Origin: Paracoccus sp. N5
Lineage (GTDB): Bacteria; Pseudomonadota; Alphaproteobacteria; Rhodobacterales; Rhodobacteraceae
DNA length: 64,000 bases
Assembly: GCF_000371965.1 (NCBI RefSeq)
Contig: NZ_AQUO01000001.1
Coordinates: 2,811,290-2,875,289 of the forward strand
Reading direction: 5' to 3'
Below the pieces are notes generated by a model. It had not been told where the DNA came from and did not search any database. It saw nothing but the letters and a program-made list of their open reading frames with translations. Positions 58,150 through 64,000 of the stretch are shown in pieces. The position numbers were made by a program, and so were the translations under genes. Each line of letters begins with the position of its first letter. The stretch's first letter is position 1.

Positions 58150-59097
58150 ATGGCGGACATGCCCCCGGTTCTGCGCCACCCCGAGAAGGCTCATCGCCCC
58201 GACCAGGCCCAGCCCAAGAAGCCGGACTGGATCCGGGTCAAGGCGCCGACCAGCCAGGGCTACAAGGATACGCGCGATCTGCTCCGCGAGCATCGCCTGT
58301 CCACCGTCTGCGAAGAGGCGGGCTGCCCGAACGTCGGCGAATGCTGGAGCCAGGGCCACGCCACCATGATGATCATGGGCGAGATCTGCACCCGCGGCTG
58401 TTCCTTCTGCAACGTGCAGACCGGCAAGCCCAATGCGCTGGACGCCTTCGAGCCGGGCCGCGTCGCCCATGCCGTGCAGAAGCTGGGGCTGAACCATGTC
58501 GTGCTGACCTCGGTCGACCGCGACGACCTGGACGACGGCGGGGCCGAGCATTTCGCCCAGACCATCCGCGCCATCCGCCACCGCTCGCCCAAGTCGACCA
58601 TCGAGGTGCTGACCCCGGACTTCCTGAAATGCGGCCCCGAGGCACTGGAGACCGTGGTCGAGGCGCGTCCCGACGTGTTCAACCACAACCTCGAGACCGT
58701 GCCGGGGCTTTACCCGACCGTGCGGCCCGGGGCACGCTATTTCCACTCGCTGCGGCTCTTGCAGCGGGTGAAGGAACTGGACCCCGGCATGTTCACCAAG
58801 TCGGGCATCATGGTCGGCCTGGGCGAGGACCGGCAGGGCGTTTTGCAGGTCATGGACGACATGCGCGCCGCCGACATCGACTTCATGACCATCGGCCAGT
58901 ATCTGCAGCCGACGCCCAAGCATCACCGCGTCGACCGCTTCGTGACGCCCGAGGAGTTCAAGAGCTATGAGAAGGCCGCCTATGGCAAGGGCTTCCTGAT
59001 GGTCTCGGCGACGCCCTTGACGCGGTCCTCGTACCACGCCGGCGACGATTTCGCGCGGATGCGCACGGCGCGGATGGAGAAGCTGGGCCGCGCCTGA
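58150..59097 (+). CDS. lipA: Lipoyl synthase
   Basis: 315 aa radical-SAM enzyme that inserts two sulfurs into octanoyl groups of lipoyl domains. Both cluster sites are present: the auxiliary CEEAGCPNVGECW and the radical-SAM CTRGCSFCNVQTG. Further signatures: VLTSVDRDDLDDGGAEHF, VFNHNLETVP, KSGIMVGLGED. ATG 58150 begins MADMPPVLRHPEKAHRPD, typical for the family. Followed by tRNA-Leu after 50 bases. Needs Fe-S assembly (see GrxD/BolA). Confidence 0.96.
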   Translation: MADMPPVLRHPEKAHRPDQAQPKKPDWIRVKAPTSQGYKDTRDLLREHRLSTVCEEAGCPNVGECWSQGHATMMIMGEICTRGCSFCNVQTGKPNALDAFEPGRVAHAVQKLGLNHVVLTSVDRDDLDDGGAEHFAQTIRAIRHRSPKSTIEVLTPDFLKCGPEALETVVEARPDVFNHNLETVPGLYPTVRPGARYFHSLRLLQRVKELDPGMFTKSGIMVGLGEDRQGVLQVMDDMRAADIDFMTIGQYLQPTPKHHRVDRFVTPEEFKSYEKAAYGKGFLMVSATPLTRSSYHAGDDFARMRTARMEKLGRA

Positions 59098-59147
59098 CGC
59101 GGCCTCTTGCAAAAGCGCGCCGGCCGCCTTAGGCGGTGGCGTGGAAG

Positions 59148-59231
59148 GCCCGAGTGGCGGAATGGTAGACGCAGCGGATTCAAAATCCGCCGCCGCAAGG
59201 CATGTCGGTTCGAGTCCGACCTCGGGTACCA
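59148..59231 (+). tRNA. tRNA-Leu (anticodon CAA)
   Basis: Acceptor GCCCGAG/CTCGGGT, discriminator A, encoded CCA; anticodon stem GCGGA/TCCGC with loop TTCAAAA (CAA at 59181-59183); a class II variable arm (GCCGCAAGGCATGTC region); T-arm GGTTCGAGTCC. Its 3' end is a classic integration site, and an integrase remnant begins 150 bases on. Confidence 0.97.
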
Positions 59232-59339
59232 GCCTTCTCCAGAAGATTGATTTCAGCGCATCTTCGGCAAAAAATCCCAAGAAAATCAATTGTAGCGCAG
59301 CTGCCGCGTGGGAAGTTTGAGCACAATCCATCTTCTTTT

Positions 59340-59378
59340 GTTGTAACTTGCTGTAACTCCAGAGGGGCGAGTTACAAC
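59340..59378. repeat. TGTAACT repeats upstream of the integrase remnant (probable arm-type sites)
   Basis: GTTGTAACT (59340-59348) and AGTTACAAC (59370-59378) are a perfect 9-bp inverted repeat; a third TGTAACT is at 59352-59358. Such clustered short repeats next to an integrase start are typical of integrase arm sites or its operator. Confidence 0.6.
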
Positions 59379-59379
59379 A

Positions 59380-59529
59380 ATGCTGAACGACAAGCTGATC
59401 CGGGAATTGAAGCCGGAATCAAAGCCCTACCTTGCCAAGGATGCCGGTCTCTTCCTGGACGTCAGGCCGACAGGCGCCAAGTTCTACCGCGACTCGGCCG
59501 GGAAGGTGCAGACCAGGACCGTAGGGTAA
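59380..59529 (+). pseudogene. Tyrosine integrase, N-terminal fragment (DUF4102 arm-binding domain)
   Basis: 49 codons: MLNDKLIRELKPESKPYLAK followed by DAGLFLDVRPTGAKF, the standard start of phage/island integrases with a DUF4102 domain. It stops after about 45 residues; the core-binding and catalytic domains (R-H-R-Y) are missing. Immediately after the stop, thiolase sequence begins in another frame. Together with the tRNA-Leu it marks the left end of an integrated element whose remainder has been lost. Confidence 0.8.
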
Positions 59530-59539
59530 TACCTTCCGT

Positions 59540-60409
59540 GTCGCCGGCATCGCCCTTGCCGGCGGTGCCGAAAGCATGAGCCGTGCCGGCCACCTGCTGT
59601 CTGTCCGCGCCGGTCAGAAGATGGGTGATGTCCGGGCCGTGGACATGATGGTCGGCGCGCTGACCGACCCCTTCAGCGGGGTCCACATGGGCATGACCGC
59701 CGAAAATGTCGCCGCGCGTTGCGGCATCGACCGTGCCGCGCAGGACGCCTTTGCGCTGGAATCGCATCGCCGCGCCGCGGCCGCCATCGCGGCCGGGCAT
59801 TTCCGCGACCAGATCCTGCCGGTCACCGTCCGGCAGGGCCGCAAGGAGGTCACCTTCGACCGTGACGAGCATGTGCGACCCGGCGTGACGGCGGGTGACC
59901 TTGCCAAGCTGCGCCCCGCCTTCAGCAAGGAGGGCAGCGTGACGGCGGGCAATGCCAGCGGTCTCAACGACGGCGCGGCGGCGCTGGTGCTGATGAGCGA
60001 GGCGGCCGCCGGTGCCGCCGGCGTGCGGCCGCTGGCCCGGATCGTCGCCTATGGTTTGGGCGGGGTCGCGCCCGATGTGATGGGGCTGGGTCCGATCCCG
60101 GCCTCGCGGCAGGCCCTGGAACGCGCGGGGCTGGGTGTGCAGGATCTCGACGTGATCGAAAGCAACGAGGCTTTTGCCGCGCAGGCCTGCGCCGTCAGCG
60201 ACGCGCTTGGCTTCGACCCGGCGCGGGTCAATCCCAATGGCGGCGCGGTGGCGCTTGGCCATCCCATCGGCGCCTCGGGCGCGATCATCCTGACCAAGCT
60301 GATCCATGAGCTGAACCGGACCGGCGGCCGCTACGGCCTGGCCACCATGTGCATCGGCGGCGGCCAGGGCATCGCCGTGATCGTCGAGGCCCTGGGGGGC
60401 GCGGCATGA
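59540..60409 (+). pseudogene. Acetyl-CoA acetyltransferase/thiolase, 5'-truncated
   Basis: Thiolase sequence begins near GIALAGGAESMSRAG, which corresponds to residue ~100 of a full enzyme, and runs to the normal C-terminus. The catalytic His (GGAVALGHPIGASGA) and second Cys (MCIGGGQG) remain, but the N-terminal third with the nucleophilic Cys is missing, so it cannot perform the thiolase reaction. The first ATG (59576) has no ribosome site. The break lies next to the integrase fragment, so one deletion probably removed both ends. Its stop overlaps the following dehydrogenase start (ATGA), showing that the genes were once an operon. Confidence 0.85.
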
Positions 60410-61452
60410 GGCTTTCCATCATCGGCGCCGGCACCATGGGCGGTGGCATCGCCATCACCAGCCTCAAGGCCGGCATCCCGACCACGGTCGTCGATACCAC
60501 CGACGCCGCGTTGGACCGGCTGCGCGACCGCATCGGCCGGCATCTGGCGCGCGAGGTCGAAAAGGGCCGCATGGACGCCGCCGGGGCCGATGCGGCCCGC
60601 CGCTGCCTGACGGTGTCCACCGAGCTTGGCGCGGTGTCGGGCAGCGCGTTGCTGATCGAGGCGGTGTTCGAGGATCTGGCGGTCAAGCACGAGCTGCTGT
60701 CGCGGGTGCAGGGTCTGCTGCAACCCGAGGCGGTGATCGCCACCAATACCTCCTGCCTGCTGGTCGCCGACATTGCCCGGGCGCTGGACGATCCCGGGCG
60801 GCTGCTGGGCCTGCATTACTTCAGCCCGGCCGAGATCTGCCCTATGGTCGAGGTGATCTCGACCTCCGAGACCCGTGCGGCGATCCGCCGGTGCGCGCTG
60901 GATTTCCTGGCACGGACGGGAAAATCGCCCTTGCCCTGCAAGGACAGCCCCGGCTTTGCCTTGAACCGCTTCTTCTGCCCCTATTGCAACGAGGCGGTGC
61001 AGCTTCTGGACGAGGGCATCGCCACGCCGGGCCAGATCGACGCCGTGGCCTGCGCCAGTTTCGGCGTTCCGGCGGGGCCGTTCCGGGTGATGAACCTGAC
61101 CAAGCCGGTCATCATGCTGCGGGCGATGCAGGGGCTGGAACGGCTGGGCGTCTTTTATCGTCCGGCGCAGGGCTTGCTGCGAGCAGGCGGCGAGGGCGCG
61201 GATTGGCTGATCGACGGTGATCCGCCCGCCTTGCCCGATGCCGCGCGGCAGGAGGTCGCCCGGCGCCTGACCATGGCACTGTGCCGCCCGGCGGCCGAGG
61301 CTCTGGCGGAAGGCGCGGTCGCGCCCGAGGATCTGGATCGCGGCGCGCGCGAGGCGCTGCGCTTCCAGCGCACGCCGGTCACGCTGCTGGGGGCGCTTTC
61401 GCCGGATGACCGGCGACGGCTGGAGGCCAGAGCCGCCGCGAAAGGGGCGTAA
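60406..61452 (+). CDS. 3-hydroxyacyl-CoA dehydrogenase
   Basis: 348 aa. NAD-dependent enzyme of fatty-acid-type beta-oxidation or a related CoA pathway. N-terminal Rossmann fold LSIIGAGTMGGGIAITSLKAG, the LLIEAVFEDLAVKHELL segment, catalytic ATNTSCLLVADIA and LGLHYFSPAEICPMVEV (His-Glu pair), then the C-terminal dimerisation domain (SPGFALNRFFCPYCNEAVQLLDEG). Looks intact. Overlaps the truncated thiolase upstream; without that gene the pathway is incomplete here. Substrate chain length unknown. Confidence 0.92.
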   Translation: MRLSIIGAGTMGGGIAITSLKAGIPTTVVDTTDAALDRLRDRIGRHLAREVEKGRMDAAGADAARRCLTVSTELGAVSGSALLIEAVFEDLAVKHELLSRVQGLLQPEAVIATNTSCLLVADIARALDDPGRLLGLHYFSPAEICPMVEVISTSETRAAIRRCALDFLARTGKSPLPCKDSPGFALNRFFCPYCNEAVQLLDEGIATPGQIDAVACASFGVPAGPFRVMNLTKPVIMLRAMQGLERLGVFYRPAQGLLRAGGEGADWLIDGDPPALPDAARQEVARRLTMALCRPAAEALAEGAVAPEDLDRGAREALRFQRTPVTLLGALSPDDRRRLEARAAAKGA

Positions 61453-61456
61453 CAAC

Positions 61457-61482
61457 GGGGGAAGGCACGGCGGCCTTCCCCC
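61457..61482. other. GC-rich hairpin between convergent genes
   Basis: GGGGGAAGG (61457-61465) pairs with CCTTCCCCC (61474-61482), 8-base loop, no T-run on either strand. Possible weak bidirectional terminator. Confidence 0.5.
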
Positions 61483-61489
61483 GCACCAT

Positions 61490-62896
61490 TTAACGCAGGT
61501 TCAGGCGGGCGGCGAGCTTTGCGAACCGGCCGAAGGGCGCGTGCAGCAGCCTTGCCGGATTCCAGCGGCCCTGTGCATAGATGCCCTTGGCATGGCTCAT
61601 GGCGCGGAAACCCTCGGGGCCGTGATAAGCGCCCATGCCGCTCGGGCCGATGCCGCCAAAGGGCAGGTCATCCTGCGCCACATGCATCATCGTCGCATTG
61701 ATGCAGACATTGCCCGAGGTGGTCTGCGCCAGCAGCTTCGCGCAATCCGCGTCGCGTTCCCCGAAATAGTAAAGCGCCAGCGGCCGGGGGCGGGCGTTCA
61801 CGAAAGCGATGACCTCGTCCATGGTCTCGTAGCTCCGCACCGGCAGGATCGGGCCGAAGATCTCGTCCTGCATGACCGCGCAATCGTCGCCGGCATTCAG
61901 CACCAGCGTGGGCGCAATGGTCTGGGGGCGGGTCGCGGCGCTGTCGGGGCTGTGGCCCACGGGGATGATCTCGGCGCCCTTTTGCCTGGCATCCTCCAGC
62001 AAGCCGTTCAGGCGCGCGACATGCCGGTCACTGATGATCGCGGTATAATCGGGGCTGGTCGGACCGGTGGGATAGAAGCGCCTGACCGTCTGGTCATAAC
62101 CCGCCCGGAAGGCGTCGAGGTCGTCCCGATGCACCAGCGCGTAATCCGGCGCCACGCAGGTCTGGCCGCCGTTCGACAGTTTTCCGAAAGTCAGTCCCTC
62201 GAGGCTGCGGCGGTTGATTTGGCCGCGCGCAATGATGACAGGGCTTTTGCCGCCCAGTTCCAGCGTCAGCGGCACCAGATTGGCACTGGCCGCCTGCATG
62301 ACTTTGCGCCCGACCGGGGTGCTGCCGGTGAACAGCAGATGGTCGAAGGGCAGGCGGCTGAAGGCGGCACCCACCTCGGGACCGCCGAGGATCACCGCGA
62401 CCTCCTCCTCGGCGAAGGCTTCGGCCAGCAAGTCGCGCAGCAATGCGCTGGTGCGCGGCGTCAGTTCCGAGGGCTTCAGCATGGCGCGGTTGCCGGCCGC
62501 CAGCGCCGTGGCCAGCGGGATCAGTGTCAGCGAGACCGGGTAGTTCCAGGGCGCCATGATGCCGATCATGCCCTTGGGCTGGTATTCGACCCAGGCGCGG
62601 CCGGCGCGATAGGTCGGGGCGACGTGCCGCCTTTGTGGCCGCATGAGGCGGGGCAGCTTGCGGTGCAGATAGTCGATGGCCTGAACGACCACCATCAGTT
62701 CGAGAATGTCGCTCTCATGCGCCGAGCGGTGGCTGAAATCGGCGCTGATGGCGCGGGCCAGGTCGGCGCGATGCGCCAGCGTCGCCTTGCGCAACCGGGC
62801 CAGCCTGTCCCGGCGCATGCCGATGTCAGGCGCGGCCTCGGTCAGGAAGGCGCGACGCTGGCGTTCCAGCACGGCGGTCATCTCGGGATCTGGCAT
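61490..62896 (-). CDS. Coniferyl-aldehyde dehydrogenase-like aldehyde dehydrogenase
   Basis: 468 aa ALDH superfamily. Motifs: GIMAPWNYPVSLTLIPL, LFTGSTPVGRKVM, catalytic Glu in LTLELGGKSPV, nucleophile Cys in NGGQTCVAPDY, and EIFGPILPVRSY. The short length, PWNYP and the membrane-prone C-terminus (HAPFGRFAKLAARLNLR) fit the coniferyl-aldehyde/fatty-aldehyde class (CalB/ALDH3-like). It oxidises aromatic or long-chain aldehydes to acids. The substrate is inferred. Convergent with the dehydrogenase gene; upstream lies a truncated hydrolase. Confidence 0.9.
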   Translation of the reverse strand: MPDPEMTAVLERQRRAFLTEAAPDIGMRRDRLARLRKATLAHRADLARAISADFSHRSAHESDILELMVVVQAIDYLHRKLPRLMRPQRRHVAPTYRAGRAWVEYQPKGMIGIMAPWNYPVSLTLIPLATALAAGNRAMLKPSELTPRTSALLRDLLAEAFAEEEVAVILGGPEVGAAFSRLPFDHLLFTGSTPVGRKVMQAASANLVPLTLELGGKSPVIIARGQINRRSLEGLTFGKLSNGGQTCVAPDYALVHRDDLDAFRAGYDQTVRRFYPTGPTSPDYTAIISDRHVARLNGLLEDARQKGAEIIPVGHSPDSAATRPQTIAPTLVLNAGDDCAVMQDEIFGPILPVRSYETMDEVIAFVNARPRPLALYYFGERDADCAKLLAQTTSGNVCINATMMHVAQDDLPFGGIGPSGMGAYHGPEGFRAMSHAKGIYAQGRWNPARLLHAPFGRFAKLAARLNLR

Positions 62897-62948
62897 GGTC
62901 TTTTCCGTCTGGCAGGGGCGCGCCGGGACCGGCCCGGCGCGCGGGGTA

Positions 62949-63698
62949 TCAGGACCTGATGAACTTCAGGATATCGGCGTTGACCACATCGGCATTCACC
63001 GTCAGCATGCCATGCGAGAAGCCGGGATAGATGATCAACTGGCTGTTTGACAAAAGCTTGTCCTGCATGATCGCCGCCGCCTTGTAGGGCACCACCTGGT
63101 CGTCGTCGCCCTGCATCACCAGCGTGGGCACGGTGATCGCCTTCAGATCCTCGGTCTGGTCGGTTTCCGAGAAGGCCTTGATGCCCTCGTAATGCGCCTT
63201 GGCGCTGCCCATCATGCCCTGGCGCCACCAGTTATCGATCACGCCCTGCGAGACCTCCGCACCGTCGCGGTTATAGCCGTAGAACGGCCCCGACGGCACG
63301 TCGAGGAAGAATTGCGCGCGGTTGGCGGCAAGCTGGGCGCGGAAACCGTCGAAGACCTCGATGGGTGTGCCTTCGGGATTGTCGGGCGTCCTGACCATCA
63401 GCGGCGGCACCGCGCTGACCAGCACCGCCTTGGCCACGCGGCCCTGCGGCTGGCTATATTGCGCGACATAGCGCGCGACCTGGCCGCCGCCGGTGGAATG
63501 GCCGATATGGATGGCGTTCCTCAGGTCCAGATGCTCGGCCACGGCCGAGGCGTCGGCGGCGTAATGGTCCATGTCATGGCCCTCGCCGACCTGGGCCGAG
63601 CGACCGTGCCCGCGCCGGTCATGCGCGACGACGCGATAGCCCTGGGCCAGGAAGAACAGCATCTGGTTGTCCCAGTCGTCGGCGCTGAGCGGCCAACC
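62949..63698 (-). pseudogene. Alpha/beta hydrolase (chloroperoxidase-like), 5'-truncated
   Basis: The hydrolase sequence starts abruptly at GWPLSADDWDNQMLFFLAQG, normally about 25-30 residues inside such proteins, and continues to the normal end. VVAHDRRGHGRS, nucleophile GHSTGGGQVARYVA, and C-terminal FSHGMLTVNADVVN (catalytic His) are present. The oxyanion-hole strand and N-terminus are missing, replaced upstream by IS5-transposase sequence read out of frame. The frame stays open into the IS fragment, so a fusion product is possible but unlikely to be functional. Non-haem haloperoxidase/arylesterase family. Confidence 0.85.
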
Positions 63699-64000
63699 CG
63701 CCTCCAATCCTTGAGCCTTCCGAACATGATCTCGATGCGATTGCGGCGTTTGTAGCGACGCTTGTTGTATCGAGCCGCTTTCTTCCTGCCCTTCCGGCCG
63801 GAGATGCATGCCCTTGTCCCTTGTTTTTCAACGCCTCTCTGAACCAGTCGGCATCGTAGCCCCGATCGGCCAGCATCCACTCGGCCTGCGGCAAGCTGCT
63901 CAGCATGGCAGCAGGCCTCCGGTGGTAATTAATCGCCGCACGGGGTCAGCGGTGACAAACCATGCCGGATCGGGCATTCCCTGCGCATCGGCAACGGCAT
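63699..64000 (-). mobile_element. IS5-family transposase fragment (decayed, runs off the right edge)
   Basis: Reading on the minus strand from the window edge: AVADAQGMPDP and WFVTA, then a frameshifted patch, then LSSLPQAEWMLADRGYDADW (catalytic Asp in DRGYDAD), REALKNKG, GRKGRKKAARYNKRRYKRRN and RIEIMFGRLKDWRR (catalytic Glu). This is the C-terminal half of an IS5/IS427-type DDE transposase with at least one frameshift and internal stop, and it lacks the last ~25 residues. It abuts the truncated hydrolase at about 63699 without a visible terminal inverted repeat. Confidence 0.85.

Noticed and set aside
1..64000. CRISPR array, restriction-modification or toxin-antitoxin modules
   Set aside because: No regularly spaced direct repeats, no cas genes, no methyltransferase/endonuclease pair, and no convincing toxin-antitoxin pair seen. 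The name MazG does not imply a toxin.
59207..64000. attR copy of the tRNA-Leu 3' end
   Set aside because: I found no second copy of the GGTTCGAGTCCGACCTC segment to the right within the window; it may lie beyond the edge or be deleted.

Overview
The window is about 64 kb of GC-rich chromosome from an alphaproteobacterium of the Rhodobacteraceae/Paracoccaceae, most like Paracoccus. Evidence: consistently GC-rich codon use, a tRNA-His without the extra 5' G and with A73, an adenosylcobalamin-dependent class II ribonucleotide reductase (NrdJ), a RibB fused to a degenerate RibA domain, family-restricted small proteins (DUF6324, DUF6477, DUF6456, DUF2125, MmcB), and a dispersed intergenic repeat with core GGGTATTTG. 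I cannot fix the species. Most of the window is core genome; the last 5 kb is a scarred accessory region.

Layout. 1-392: start of a TRAP-transporter binding protein. 591-2062: nrdR-ribD. 2063-2542: no recognisable gene. 2543-7215 (minus): capsule genes kpsS, a kpsD/wza-type lipoprotein and kpsC. 7442-10768: riboflavin operon ribE-hypothetical-ribBX-ribH-nusB. 10872-13553: small membrane protein, DUF481 porin-like protein, a possible structured RNA, mmcB behind a LexA-like box, DUF6324. 13667-15626: tRNA-His, dusA, mazG. 15976-22096: yajC-secD-secF, an Mth938-like gene, then cytochrome c maturation ccmA-B-C-D-G. 22259-25911: hisC, tyrC, DUF2125, chaC. 25994-28979: a proton-channel (ExbB/TolQ-like) and OmpA/MotB-like pair. 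29006-33479: NYN protein, folK, rpoZ, RelA/SpoT homologue, DUF2062. 33387-38107: putrescine utilisation-like puuB, puuA and an amidotransferase, then a divergent class V aminotransferase. 38190-42109: two membrane stress-type proteins, grxD, bolA, YcaQ-like glycosylase, Bax inhibitor-1-like protein. 42232-46639: quinone oxidoreductase, XRE regulator, hisN, mgtE, 5-formyltetrahydrofolate cyclo-ligase. 47059-50921: nrdJ plus a small gene, preceded by an NrdR-box-like palindrome. 51136-59097: degP-like protease, IalB-like protein, HerA-like ATPase, DUF6477/DUF6456 pair, peroxiredoxin, lipA.

From tRNA-Leu(CAA) at 59148 onward the character changes. The tRNA is followed by a truncated tyrosine integrase with arm-type repeats, a thiolase that has lost its N-terminal third, an intact 3-hydroxyacyl-CoA dehydrogenase, an aldehyde dehydrogenase, an alpha/beta hydrolase that has lost its N-terminus, and a decayed IS5-family transposase running off the right edge. 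This looks like the remains of a tRNA-targeted island reduced by deletions.

Functional links within the window: NrdR (591) probably represses nrdJ (47059) through the palindrome at 46891; hisC and hisN are two histidine steps; GrxD and BolA are Fe-S/iron partners; LipA needs Fe-S clusters; YajC/SecDF and DegP act in envelope protein export and quality control. I found no clear new multi-gene system. The most interesting unexplained signals are two candidate small RNAs (12590-12710 and about 53938-54050, both read on the minus strand), the dispersed repeat family, and the proton-channel/OmpA pair whose channel subunit has a long repeat-bearing cytoplasmic tail.
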